A DNA stretch of 64,000 bases from the NCBI GenBank assembly GCA_002914805.1, contig JXTB01000164.1, forward strand, positions 500,648 to 564,647, read 5' to 3'. Position numbers and translations under genes: made by a program. Below the pieces are notes generated by a model. That model was not told the origin of the DNA. It was given only the letters and a program-made list of their open reading frames with translations, and searched no databases. Every line of letters starts with the position of its first letter. The stretch's first letter is position 1. Source of the stretch: Parasponia andersonii (Eukaryota; Streptophyta; Magnoliopsida; Rosales; Cannabaceae). Of this stretch, positions 48,552 to 61,800 are shown piece after piece.

Positions 48552-51500
48552 AATTGTTATCAGAGCTTTAATCCAGGTTTGATTACGATAATGGCAACCA
48601 TGAAGTATGATATTCCACTTTTGGATCACAGCACCAGATTTTCGTTATGGCAGGTTAAGATGCGAGCTGTCCCCGCGTAGTTAGATTTGGATGATGCACT
48701 ATTAGGGATTAATGCGATGCTTCATCATTATCAATGGAGGAAAAGCAGTGAAGGGATCAAAAAGCCCTATCTCAGATTCAACTGTATCTGTTGAATCAGA
48801 TATTACAAGATGTTTTAAATGAGAAAACTACCGCGCCTTTGTGGTTGAAATTAGAGCAGCTGTGCATGACGAAAAGTCTAACCAACAAGCTGCATCAGAA
48901 GCAGCGACTATATTCTCATCGTATGGCATAAGGTACGTCTCTAGAAGAGCATATAAACGTCTTTAAGGAAATTGTTTCTGATCTAGAAGTTTTGGAGGCT
49001 AAATATGAGTCTAAAGATTTAGCGCTAATTTTGCTGTGTTCGTTGCCCCTTTCATATACACCTTTTAGAGACACTATTTTGTATAGTTGTGAATCCCTTA
49101 CTCTAAGCGTGGCTTATGATTCTTTGCTCTTTAAGGAGAATATGGATCAGATTTTTACAGGGACTGAGACTCAGGCAGAGGGTCTCGTTGCTAGAGGTAG
49201 AACGCAGGAGAGGAATTCTAGGAGTGATAATAGAGGCAGATCGAAATCTATAAATAAAAGTAAAACTTGCAATTATTGCAAGAAAAAGGGCCACATCAAA
49301 TCTAAATGCTATAAGCTTCAGAACAAGAATAAGAAGGCTACTCGTAATCACAAGGAAAAACAAACTGAAAGTACCAGTGAAGCTAGGGTTGCTGAAGATG
49401 ACATTAGTGATGGAGAACTCTTAGTTATTTCTGATGGTGACTCCAAACCATGTGATGACTGGATTCTCGATTCTGGTTGCACGTTTCATATGTGTCTTAA
49501 TAGGGACTGGTTTTCGACATATGAAACGGTAGCCAAAGGTGCTGTGTTGATGGGAAATAATGCGCCTTATAAAGTTACTGGTATTGGAACAGTCAAAATT
49601 AAGATGTTTGATGGAGTTGTCAGGACTCTCTGTGGTGTGAGACATATTCTAGATTTAAAGAGAAATTTGATCTCTTTGAGTACTCTTGATTCAAAAGGGT
49701 ACAAGTACACTGGTGAAGGTGGAGTTCTGAAGGTTACCAGAGGAGCTCTTGTCCTGATGAAGGGTCAAAAAAGATCTGTCGAATTATATGTCTTGTTGGG
49801 TTCTACAGTTACTGGTGAAGCAGCTATCTCTACTCCTTTGTTGTCAGATGACGAAGTCACTAGACTTTGGCATATGCGTCTTGGGCATATGAGTGAGAAT
49901 GACATGGCTGAATTGAGCAAAAAATGACTTTTTGATGAGCAGAGTACTAGTAAACTGAAATTCTGTGAGCACTGCATTTTTGGGAAGCAGAAGAGAGTTA
50001 GATTTATAAAAGGTATCCACAACACAAAGGAAACACTTGATTATATACATTTTGATCTATAGGGACTATCTAGGGTACCTTGTAAAGGAGGTGCGATTTC
50101 TCCAGAAAGCTTTGGGTGTTTTTCCTGAAGTATAAGAATGATGTGTTACCTATATTTAAGGAGTGGAAGACTATGATCAAGAAGCAGACAGGGAAGCAGA
50201 TTAAACGTCTCCGCACTGATAATGGATTGGAGTTTTGTTCTGATGAGTTTAATATTTTTTGCAAGTCAGAAGGAATCGTGAGACACTTAATAGTTCGCCA
50301 TACTCCGCAACAAAACTGTGTGGCAGAGCATATGAATAGGACTTTGAGAGAGAGAGAGTACGTTGCATGCTCTCCAATGCTCATTTACCTAAGTCTTTTT
50401 GGGCAGAAGCTGCCTCTATAGCCTGTTTTTGGGCAGAAGCTCCCTCAACTGCTATTGAAAAAAAGACTCCAAAAGAGGTATGGTCTGGTACTCCAGCTAA
50501 TTATTCTGATTTAAAGATATTTGGGTGTCCTGCATATGGTCATGTTGATAATGGAAAGTTAGAATCAAGATCTATGAAGTGCATCTTTCTAGGCTGTAAG
50601 GCTGGTGTTAAAGGATATAAGCTATGGTATCCAGAAACTCGGAAGATTATAATGAGTAGAGATGTTATTTTTTATGAATCTGCTATGCTTCATGATTTGT
50701 CTCTTAGAGATTCTAATAGTAAACATCAGCATAAATCAAAACTCAGGTGGAGCTTGAGATTGGATTAGAATCTACACCAGCATCTACATCTCAGTCAGTT
50801 TCCTCTATACCATTATCGCCACCACCAGTATCACCAAAATATTCTATTGCTAAAGACAGGACTAAAAGAGACATTAGATCTCCACAAAGGTATGCTAAGG
50901 CCGATCTGGTTACCTATGCTTTAAATATAGCTGAAGGTATAGATTCTAGTGAAGAACCTTCTACCTATGCAGAGGCAGTTAGTTGTGATGTCTCTGGCAA
51001 ATGGATGATTGCCATGTAAAAGGAGATGGAATCACTTCATAAGAATGGCACATGGGACTTGGTGAAACTACCTAAAGATAAGAAAGCTGTTCACTGCAAA
51101 TGGGTCTACAAAAGGAAAGAAGAAATACTAGGAATTGAAGAATCTCGGTATAAAGCGAGATTAGTTGCAAATGGCTACAATCAGGTTCCAGGCGTAGACT
51201 TTACAGATGTGTTTTCTTCAGTTATAAAGCATAGTTCAATTCGAACTTTACTTGATATTGTGGCTATACATGATCTTGAACTTAAGTAGCTAGATGTGAA
51301 GACAGCATTCTTACATGGAGAACTTGAATAAAACATCTACATGGAATAGCCAGGGGGATTTTGTAGACTCAGGAAAGGAGGACTATGTGTGCTTATTGAA
51401 GAAGTCTCTGTATGGCCTGAAATAGTCACCCAGACAGTAGTATAAGAGCTTGATTCATTTATGACCACTCATAATTTCAAAGAAGCAGTTATGACAGTTG

Positions 51501-52597
51501 TGTCTACTTTAAGAAAAGTGCTGATGGGTCTTTTATGTATCTACTCTTATACGTCGATGACATGTTGATAGCAGCCAAGGATAAAGAAGAGATTAAAAAG
51601 GTAAAAAATCAGCTTAGTAAGGAGTTTGAGATGAAAGATTTAGGAGCAGTGAAGAAGATACTTGGAATGGAGATTCTAAGAAATAGAAAGGCAGGTAAAT
51701 TGTACCTAAGTCAAAAAGGGTATGTTGAGAAAGTTCTGTACATATTTAATATGCAGAATGCTAAACCTGTTAGTACTCTATTAGCAGTTCATTTCAGACT
51801 TTCATCTACTCTATCTCTATAATCAGATGATGAGATTGATTATATGTCTCGAGTTTCATATTCTAGTGCAGGGGGATCTCTCATATGCTATGGTTTGTTC
51901 TCGTCCAGATTTGTCATATGCAGTCAGCGCTGTTAGTAAATATATGGCGAATCCTAGTAAAAAATATTGGAAAGCAATTCAGTAGATTTTTAGATACTTA
52001 CATGGCTCTACTGATGCTTATTTACAATTTGGAAGAACTAGAAGTGGAGTCATTTGATATGTTGATTCTGATTTTACTGGAGACCTTGATAAGAGAAGAT
52101 CTCTCACTGGGTACATTTTCACCACTGATGATTGTGCTATCAGTTGGAAAGCTACCTTATAGACTACAGTTGTATTGTCTACTACTGAGGCTGAATACAT
52201 GGCTATTACTGAAGTGTGTAAGGAAGCTATTTGGTTGAAGGGACTATTTAGTGAACTCAGTGAAGACTTACAATTGACCACAATTTTTTGTGATAGTCAG
52301 AGTGCTATTTTTCTCACAAAAGATCAGATGTTTCATGAGAAGACCAAGCACATTGATGTGCGGTATCATTTTGTTCGTGATATTATTGCTCAAGGTGATA
52401 TAATTATGAGCAAAGTTAGTACTCATGATAATCCTACTGATATGATGACTAAGACACTTTCTGGAGACAAATTGCTTAGACTTGGTTGATGTTACCTGTT
52501 GAGTTTTGCATTCTTTGTGGAAGAGGTGGAGAATATGTTTTTTTATTGTTGAAGATCAGAGTTATTCCTTAATTAGAATTCGTGTCAAAGTGGAGAT

Positions 52598-53013
52598 TGT
52601 TAGAGTTCGTGACCTGAATTCTATTTGTCCTTGGCCCGAAATTTCGCGGTGCAACATATGTGACATTTTTGTAATTGGGAGAAATTTTGAGATCTGTGGT
52701 AGAAACACAGGGATCGGACCGAGGCCCGATCCTGGAGCTAACCATTGATCTCGTTAGGGGTGTAGGGGTGGAGCCCCCGTGGTATAGACCTGTTTTATTG
52801 GGCCGTTTTGTCCGTACACATATGTATTTTAGGGTTTTGAGATTATATATATTTCAGCTTGGTCATGTAAAACACTACCTTCTGTACCTTATTTTTCGAC
52901 ATAGTGAAATTTCCTCCTCTGCCAGTGGTTTTTCCCGATTAGAGTTTTCCACTTAAATCTGTGTGTTCTTGTTTTTCATCTTTTTGTCGATTATCGTTCA
53001 ATAATTCTTAACA
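52598..53013 (+). repeat. 3' LTR of the Tork-like copia fossil
   Basis: It starts TGTTAGAGTTCGTGACC and ends TCTTAACA, followed by the CAAAT target duplication. Confidence 0.85.
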
Positions 53014-53018
53014 CAAAT

Positions 53019-55557
53019 GAATTTTGAGATGCATTTCTGTGACTTCAAACTATTTCTCAAATTTCCTCTTAGTTCGTATCAGATTTACAGCATATTTAAA
53101 ATTTATAGCTCAACTAATAAATATTTAAAAGAATTTACAATTTTTACTTTTTTAATTTAATTTTGTTAATATTTGGTATCCTAGATATCATTAAATTTAT
53201 GAGTTGATTATAAAAATTTGTATTTATTCTATACTATTTCAACTAGTAGAGCAAAATAGATTTAATTTACACTAGTTGATTATTTTTCTTTTAAGAAAAA
53301 ATATTTTTTTAAAAAAAGGTAATATTCATGAAAGACCCTTGAATATTTTTCTCTATTTACTAATGGCCCATTTGACTTTTTTTATGTATCACAACAGTCC
53401 TTTAATTTTTTACATATGTAATTTGTAGTATAGATGATGGGCAAAATTAGAATTTCATAAACATTTATGTCACGTAAGTCCCTATATTTTTTTATTAGAA
53501 ATGGTCTCTAAACTCATTAAATGTATAGACTAGTAGCATTTTGATAAAAAGTATTTTCGCAAAAAATAAAAAATACTATATATAGTCTATATGCTACATT
53601 TGAAGGAAAAAGGATATTCCCTTACTTCTTAATACGACTAAATAATTTAGAATCAAATGCATGCATAACGATTAGTTATAAAACGTGCTTCTTAGTTCTT
53701 ACATACAAGTATAATATTTTAATAATTCTTCAAACTCAAAAGACAAAGCATCAAATTAATATTACGAAACTCAAGGATAAATTCATGGTTTACTCTTTTA
53801 AATTTGCGAATGCAGTTATATATTGAGTGAGTTTTTTTTTCCTTATTTCAATAAATTTTAATCTTTCCAATAATAAAATTCAACGACCATTTGCATAGAT
53901 AAAAGAAAATTCATCAAAAAAGATAAATAAATTAATAACCTTTTGCGGCCTGTACTTTGTCTCAACGTCTGAAATGTCGTAAATTTTTGGCGTCGTTTAG
54001 TTAGAAAACAATTCGTTTTAAATTAAGGTCGCCGTCGTGCACAGATATATGTCTTTTTCTCTTTTGGAACGCAAAGACCGTGTCTGCTTCGGTCTAAGAG
54101 TTAACCGTCGTTTTTAGTAAGTAAAGGCCAAGCAACAAGCCGTTTCTTTGAAGTCGAACAAACTACATGTCGTTTGAAATAGCAGTTTGCTACTATCTGT
54201 TTTCATAAAGCAGAAACGACGTGATTTGTAGTCTAAATTTTAGTATCATTGTGAAATATGAACGACGCATAGTGTTTTGTAGTTCTAGAATCTACTCAGC
54301 AATACGTGTCACGTAGTAAACGACACATGTTGATTTCAATGCAGAAGCCTAATTACTGTGGTTATGCATGCCGTGATTATGTAGCTTGAGAAACGACAAG
54401 TAATGGGAGGCAAGTCGTGGGGAGTAGGGGTAGAATAGTTTATTATATAAAAAAATGTCGTAAATGTGAATAATAAATTTTTACTATCTATATATATATA
54501 TATATATATAAATACCTGCTAGATTAGATTTGGCCCAAATATAATAGGTGTAACGAAATGAGATGCGTGTGATTATTGATTAGTCGTTAGGAGAATAGAA
54601 AATGAGAGGAGGTATGGTACGGAGGTAGGTATTTGGATTAATGGATGGCAGTGGCACGAGTAGGACCACAAGTGTAATAGCAGAGTTAGTAACCCATTTA
54701 TGTAACGAGAGAATGATCTGTCGTTTTATTATTATTATAATTTTTTTTCTGCTTTTGGGACCGAAAAATAAATAAATAAATTGTAAAAGAGAAAGACCGA
54801 GAAATTTATGAAAAATTGAATGGAGAAGTGGGAATTTGTCAAAAATGGAGTGTCCCAAAGTCCACCTAGTTACCCAAACCACCCATTTTTCTATTCTATA
54901 ACCCAAACCCATACCCATACCCAAACCCAAACCCAAACTCAAACTCAAACTCAAACTCGTCCCTTTCAGAGTCTATGCTGTGAAATTTCAACTCCATAGT
55001 CCATGGTCCATAGTCGCGCATTTGGAAAATGACTTATATGGTTTTCCTTCATATGGGGTTCTTTAAAAATTAATAGTCGAATAAATAAAAGTAAAATATC
55101 CGAGGAGGAGGACCGAAGGAGGGAAGTGTGCCAAATTTGGTTGGAAGAGAAATGCTAAATTCATCTTTTTCTCACACTTTTTTATATTTTTTAGTATTAT
55201 GAATTTCAATATCTAATTTATCATTTTAATAAGTCAACAAATTATAATAAAATCTCCGTCGAACAGTTAGATTTGAGAGTATTACTAAGAGGAGAGAAGG
55301 TCAATCAACAGTCAACAATCAACAATAAATATGGGCACAGCTAAGCTACATTAAATTCAGCTCAACTGCCTTTCTTTTTCTTTCTTTATTTATTTCTTTT
55401 TTGCTTTCTCTTTCTCTTTTTCTTTTGTTGTTTATTATAGCCCAGCAGGACCTGAAACTGAGACTCTTGACGAGAGAGGGAGAGAGAGTGTATGTGTGAG
55501 AAAAACCCAGAGGAAGTGAAAAAAGAAAAAAGAAAAAAAAAAAAAAAAGAGTAGAAA
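53019..55557. other. Spacer upstream of the Sec14 gene, with a GTCGTT-rich patch
   Basis: Mostly AT-rich. About 53945-54420 is richer in CpG, and the hexamer AACGAC or GTCGTT recurs there (for example at about 53992, 54109, 54168, 54206, 54260, 54313 and 54391). An AT array lies at 54490-54511 and CCCAAA/CTCAAA units at about 54908-54957. A pyrimidine-rich stretch at about 55370-55435 and a purine-rich stretch at about 55470-55557 lead into the Sec14 ATG. No gene is recognised. Confidence 0.5.
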
Positions 55558-57162
55558 ATGGATTTGAATATAAGAGAGAGAGAGAATGATGATAATCATA
55601 CTAATATAGAGGAACAAGTAGTGGAGATGAAAGATGAAAGAGTGGGAGAGGCAGTAGCAATGGAGGAGGATGAGGAAGAGACTGCTACTAGAGAGATGGC
55701 TGAAATTGAGAAAAGCAAAGTGGCCATTATGAGAGCTCTTGTGCAAAGAGAAGACCCTTCTTCCAAGGTTCTTTAGTTTCCCTTTTTCCTTTTCTTTGAA
55801 GTTTGTTTTGAAGAAAATGTTTGGGAAACATTAACAAAGTTTAATTCAATTTAGGAAGTGGATGACTTAATGCTGCGGAGATTTCTTCGGGCTCGGGACA
55901 TGGACATCGAAAAGGCTTCCAACATGTTCCTCAAGTACCTAAACTGGAGGCACTCATTCGTCCCCACCGGCTCCATCTCTGCCTCCCAGATCCCAAACGA
56001 GATTGCTCAGAACAAGTTGTTTATGCAAGGCTTCGACAGGAACGGACGTCCTATTATCCTCGTCTATGGTGGAAGACATAAGCAACTCAAACTCGACGAC
56101 TTCAAACGTACTTTTACATATATATATATATATATATTCCTTTCCTTCTTCATTCTTCAATTCAATTTTACTTTGATTTTTGTTGGGTTTTTGTCGCAGG
56201 TTTCGTAGTCTTATGCCTTGACAAAATATGTGCCAGGTACCTAACTAACTTCTCCCTCTCCCTCTCCCTCTCCCTCTTCTTTACTTGCAATATTTCCTTT
56301 TTTAATTAAGAATTGATGGAGTAGAGGAGATCATCAAATCTATACACATGGGACTAGTATCTATGGGCTATCTCTGATCTATTTGTAAAGGAGGAAAAAA
56401 AGACTAGTTCCATTCCAATCTCTGAAAGAAATTATCGTGTTTGATCATAAGTTGATAGAGGATGATGCTATACTATTGGTACAGGGCATATTGTTAAGAG
56501 TAAAGCAGAGCTAGGTGCTATGGATAGTCAAATATGTGTATCTTTTCTTTCCAATACATAACATATATAGTCTCGAGTTTAATTTACTTATTATCATCAA
56601 TCCATTGAGCTTGTATCCTAAGGCACTAGTTCTTATTTATGCGCACAAAATGTGTCCAGAATGCCAAGAGGCCAGGAAAAGTTTTTAGCCATTGGAGATC
56701 TTCAAGGATGGGGTTATGCTAATAGTGACGTCCGTGGATACCTAGGAGCTCTATCCATTTTGCAGGTAATTTATACCTCCATATTATGTGCTTCTTCATA
56801 TATAACTCATAACAACATGACCCTTTTCTCATCTCTGCTACTGGATGTTGCTTCACTTGCTTGCTTGCTTGTATCTGCATTCTGCATGCTACTAAACCAA
56901 AACTTGTAGCCAAAAAGAAGAACATCAACGATCATGTGATCCTAAAACAAGCCAAGTTACCTGAGAGAATGGCTAATTACAGCTAGCTGATATATAATCA
57001 ATCTTGTTGAACAGGATTGCTACCCGGAGAGGCTTGGCAAGTTATTTTTAGTCCATGTGCCTTATATATTCATGACTGCTTGGAAGATGGTATACCCATT
57101 TATCGACAAAAATACCAAAAAGAAGGTAAAACATACAGCAGCAACTTTCTTTTTTCTTCTCT

Positions 57163-57194
<32 letters not shown>

Positions 57195-57449
57195 GGTTGT
57201 TGAAGAAAGAGGTTCGTTCCACTTCTCAACTTGCATGTCGAGCACACCAAGTTGATAATTAAGCTCTCCATTCTAAATTTTATCTAACCCCCGCTCGGAC
57301 GTTCCCTACATTGTCTAAAATATCTTCCCCAGATAATGTTCGTGGAGAACAAAAAGCTAAAATCCACTCTGCTAAGCGACATTGATGAGAGCCAGCTCCC
57401 GGAGATATACGGAGGCAAACTACCATTAGTTCCCATTCAGGACTGTTGA
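55558..57449 (+). CDS. Sec14-like CRAL-TRIO lipid-transfer protein
   Basis: Six exons (55558-55767, 55855-56107, 56200-56236, 56660-56765, 57015-57125, 57333-57449) join in frame to 277 aa. An acidic N-terminal region (about residues 1-65) precedes a CRAL-TRIO N-terminal helix block (LMLRRFLRARDMDIEKA) and a Sec14 lipid-binding domain (NGRPIILVYGGRH, DLQGWGYANSDVRGYLGAL, YPERLGKLFLVHVPYIFMTA, ending DESQLPEIYGGKLPLVPIQD). Family members bind and exchange phosphoinositides and other lipids between membranes. It belongs to the small, GOLD- and nodulin-less plant type. The exact orthologue was not assigned. Exons are intact and splice sites are standard. A short CTCCCT repeat lies in intron 3. 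Confidence 0.9.
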
Positions 57450-57659
57450 CCTCTTGGCTGCTTGTATTGATGTCACGCCACCACAAGTTTTTCCTTCTAT
57501 TCAACTAGTACGGCCTACCTACATGATACCACAACATATATAGCAGTAGCAATTATATGACGGATTTGATTTGTATGGATAGTTATATATGTCACGGTTT
57601 GAGATTATACATATACGTACACTCTCTTTCCTCTGCAGCGTAAACAATTAATTTAAGAT

Positions 57660-57775
57660 TGTTAGATTTCGTGACCTAAATTCTATTTACTAAACATGCG
57701 GTGCGACATATATGACATTTTTGTAATTAGGAGAAATTTTGAGATCTGTAGTCGAAGCGGAGGGATCGAGCGCCT
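57660..57775 (+). repeat. Truncated LTR of the same Tork-like copia family
   Basis: It matches the first part of the LTRs at 48315 and 52598 (TGTTAGATTTCGTGACC, CATTTTTGTAATTAGGAG, TTTTGAGATCTGTAG). It stops exactly where the second chromovirus begins, so the chromovirus probably inserted into it. Confidence 0.8.
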
Positions 57776-58806
57776 TGTGATGGCACTAAGTCGCTCATTT
57801 AGTCAGCCATTCTTAAGTGTTTATCTCACAACTCACAATAAGGGACTCTCGGGACAATTATAAGTAAAGCACGCACAACATACATGAATCAATCCTAACT
57901 TTTTTATTGATCACAAAAAGGAATTACAAGTCTTTCAGAAAGGATCACACAAGTCTCTTACTTTTTTTGTGTCCTCAACCATTCCCACACTTGGGTATTT
58001 ATAGGCAACATAAGTGTGGCTGATACCCCCAGCCACTAGGACTACTATTCCCATGTTCTAAAGACGGGAACATATTTAAATCACTAAGAGATGCCATCTG
58101 GCTCGAGGTTGTGAGGGATATTTTGAGAAATGACCGGAGGAAATGAAACTGGCCACGTTCAGCCTGCTTGTCAAGTGCTGTGCGCAGTGTGGCCGAGTGA
58201 TGCGCGCATTCTGCGTGCCACACCCATCGTGTCTCGGTGGTGCACTTGATTTCCGCGCGCATGTGCATCACGTCCGCTTCACTCGGCCACTCTTCCACTT
58301 CTGCCCGGTTCCCACGGAACTCAGTTATGGGCGCCCAGCTGCCCACCTTGGTCAGTCGTGGCCACGTTCAGTGGACCACGTTCCCCGCTTCTCTTGGCCA
58401 CTTGCTGAGGCTGGTGCCAAGACATTCCACAATTCTCGTCAGCCTGTCCGAACGCCCGCCCAAGCGTCCGGATGTCTCTCACACATGTCTATGCGCGTTG
58501 ATTGTGCACACACGTCGTTGTCTCGGCTGCGTGCATGTTCCGTTTGCGCGTGCTATGCCATGCACGCACATCCTCATGAAACCATTCGTAGGGTGTACAC
58601 ATGTGAGTCACCCCCACGTATGCCTTAGTGTTCCACCTAATTTGTGTGCCCACCTAGCACACTTACCTTGCATGCTGGGAATCACCCCCGCCATGCACTT
58701 ACTTGCAGCCAACAAGTCTTGCCATGCCTTTCCCCCAAGGCATGGTTGTGTTTTGGCCCGTGCCAGCTTGCACACGGGTCCTATCTGAGTCTACAAAGGT
58801 CTTACA
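57776..58806 (-). repeat. 3' LTR of the second chromovirus, with a GC-rich core
   Basis: It runs from TGTGATGGCACTAAG to GGTCTTACA on the plus strand, about 1.03 kb. The purine tract on its internal side reads GCAGGGGTGGGTT on the minus strand. The stretch at 58140-58760 is far richer in G and C than its surroundings and gives overlapping open frames on the plus strand with no family match. I treat these as composition artefacts. Confidence 0.7.
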
Positions 58807-61800
58807 AACCCACCCCTGCCGGATGAAGCCGACGTCCTCATCGGGAGAGTTTCCAAATAAGCCTTCACCTCGTCCTCGAATTCCCACAAGGTTACATCAC
58901 ATTCCCAAGTAGCATCCGCCTTGCTACTGTCTTCCCATTGAATCAAATAATCTATTCTTCAGTTCTTTCGGCTTGCCCCCATGGTTCAGTGATCAAGAAT
59001 TTTGTCAACTTTTTCTGAAACACCTTTCTCACAACCGGTGGAGTACATTTTACTTGTTGACACTCAGCATCCTCATGTTAAGGTTTGAGGAAACTTACAT
59101 GGAAAGTGGGATGAATTTTCATTCTTTCAGGTAATGTTAGCCTGTATGCTACGTTGTTGACTTTCTTGATTACCTCGAATGGCCCATCGAATTTCTGAAC
59201 CAAGCCTTTGTGATACCGCTTGTCCGTCATTTTCTTCTAGATTTGTGGTGTTAGTTTAAGCAATATATTGTCCCCTTCCTGGAACTCAAGAGGCCGTCGA
59301 TTCTGGTCAGCATACTTCTTCATCCGCCGTTGTGCCTTGGCCAAGCTATCTCTTGCTTGCTCAATTAGTTCTTGCTTCTCCATAGCAAAACGGTAGGCAG
59401 CAGGACATACTCCTTGGGATTTTTGTTTGGCTATCTCCAAGGGTGTCAGGGGTTGATGCCCGAATGCTAGCTCAGATGAGCTCATCCCTGTTGATGAAGA
59501 TTTGTGTATGTTGTAGTAGAATTGGGTAACATCAAGTAAACCTACCGAATCCTTTTGACTTGCACATGCATAATGGCGCAAATATTCTTCCACCAAGGTA
59601 TTGATCCGCTCCGTTTGGCCATCGGTTTGGAGATGGTTTGCTATGGAGAACTTTAATTCTGAGCCCATGAGTTTGAAAAGATAGGTCCAGAATTTACCCG
59701 TAAACCGCGTGTCGGGGTCGCTAACTATATTCCTTGGCACTCCAAACACCTTTATCACGTGTTTGAAAAATAGTTCAGCAGCCACATCTGCTGGGCAAGT
59801 ATGTGGTGCACTAATGAATACTGAATACTTGGAGAACCGATCAATAATCACCATAATTGATCGCTTGCCATCAACCACAGGAAAGCCAACAATAAAATCC
59901 ATGGAAATGGACTCCCATGGTCATTCTGGGATGGGGAGGGGTTGAAGAAGACCGACTTGTTTCTTTCTCTCGGTCTTGTCTAGTTGGCACACTAGACATA
60001 TACGGACATAAAGTTCAACATCCTCCTCCATCTTGGGCCAGAAGTAGTGCCTTGTCAATAAGGCAAGCATCCGTTCCACTCCTGGATGGCCAATCCATTG
60101 AGGGTCATGGGTCTCTTTCAACAAATCTTGTCTAAGTCCCCCGCCCCTAGGGATATACAACCTGCCGCCCTTCGCATATAACAAGTTATCCTCGACCCAA
60201 TATTTGCGGATTTCACCATCAAGGACTTGCTACCTCAACTTGCAATAAGTCTTATCCACTTAATATGTTGCTTGATTTTGTCAAGAAAACTCGATTTCAA
60301 CATAGTAAGGGAAGCAACAAAGGATTTTACCTCTTTTTGACTTAGAGCGTCTGCCACCTTGTTCTCCTTGCCTGGCCGATGTAGCCATACAAAGTCGAAC
60401 TCAGCAAGGAATTCCTGCCACATTGCTTATTTCGGGGAGAGCTTCTTTTACGTCTTGAAGCAGGTGTTGGCAACATTATCAGTTATCACTGTGAATTTCG
60501 TGCCTAACAGATAATGTTTCCATATCTCTAGGCAATGAATTACCGTTGTCATCTCCTTTTTGTGGGCTGAGTACCGCTGTTCAGCCATTTTCAGCTTCCG
60601 GCTTTCATAAGCTATGGGGTATCCCTCCTGGACTAATACCCTAGCAATGGCTCTATTAAATGCATCGGTATGGACTTCAAATGGTAAGCTGAAGTCTGGT
60701 ACGCGTAGAACAGATTCCGAAGTTACCGCTTATTTCACCTTCTTGAAGGCTTTTTGGCATTCATCCGTCCACTCCCACTTTCTATCTTTTTTCAGCAAGT
60801 CGGGGAGTGGGCTTACTTTCTTTGAGTAGCCTTCAATGAATCTTCGGTAATAATTTGCTAGCTCAAAGAAAGACCGCAACTCTGTCACCTTTGTTGGGGC
60901 TGTCCAATCAACAATTGCTTTCGCTCATCCATACGGATCTTCCCCTTGCTAACCCGATGTCCCAGAAACATAATTTCTGTTTGACATAACTCACATTTTT
61001 CTTTCTTGACATAGAGAGAATTCTCCCTCAATTTAGAAAAAACCCGCTTTAGGTGATGTACATGTTCCAGCAATGACTCACTATACACCATGATGTCATC
61101 TAGATAGACCACCATGAAGTTATCTAGGAATTTATAGAGCACATCATTCATCAAGTTGCAAAATGTAGCAGGGGCGTTGGTTAAACCAAAGGGCATAACA
61201 AGGAACTCATAGGAGCCATACCTTGTGACACATGCCGTTTTTGCCTCATCTCCATCGGTAATGCGCACCTGCCAGTATCCCGACCGCAAGTCCAGTTTAA
61301 TGTTGTATGTTGCCTTTGATAACCGGTCGAACAAATTCGCCACATTAGGAACAGGGTACCTATTTTTAATTGTTACCTTGTTCGGTGCTCTATAATCGAT
61401 ACACATCCGAAGGGACTCGTCTTGCTTCTTTTGAAAGTAGGGTGTCTTCGAGGGTTGTAAATAACCCGCCTCCAGTAACTCATCTAGTTGCTTTCGCAGC
61501 TTCGCCAACTCCATTGGCACCATTCGATAAGGGGCACGAGTAGGAGGTCTTGCTCCAAGTTCGAGCTCGATCTTGTGATCTATGTTCCGTCTTAGTGGCA
61601 ACCTTTTGGGTAACTCTGCCAGCATAATGTCGCTGAACTCTTCAAGTACCGCAGTGACTTTGTCAGGGACATCAACAACTTTGTCTGCCTTGATTTCCAC
61701 CAGGACAGTAACCATCGGGACTTTTCCCCTCTTTAACCCGGTCTTTAGTTGAGAGGTCGACTGGAACATCAGCTTCTCAGCTAATTGTCCCTCAAATTCT

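Larger units (their letters stand above)
48315..53013 (+). mobile_element. Tork/Tnt1-like Ty1/copia fossil with both LTRs
   Basis: The LTRs are 48315-48551 and 52598-53013, flanked by a perfect CAAAT duplication (48310-48314, 53014-53018). A tRNA-iMet-type primer site (TTGTTATCAGAGC) and a purine-rich tract (AAAGTGGAGA) adjoin them. The parts run in copia order: gag with CNYCKKKGHIKSKC (about 49270), protease with DSG (about 49470), pre-integrase and integrase (49.8-50.5 kb), reverse transcriptase with YVDD (about 51.55 kb), and RNase H (52.2-52.5 kb). It is broken at roughly ten or more points. The two LTRs differ in length but are clearly the same family. Confidence 0.9.

Noticed and set aside
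58143-58788. Open frames rich in Cys, His and Pro
   Set aside because: They lie in the GC-rich core of a chromovirus LTR. Several frames are open at once, as expected from composition.
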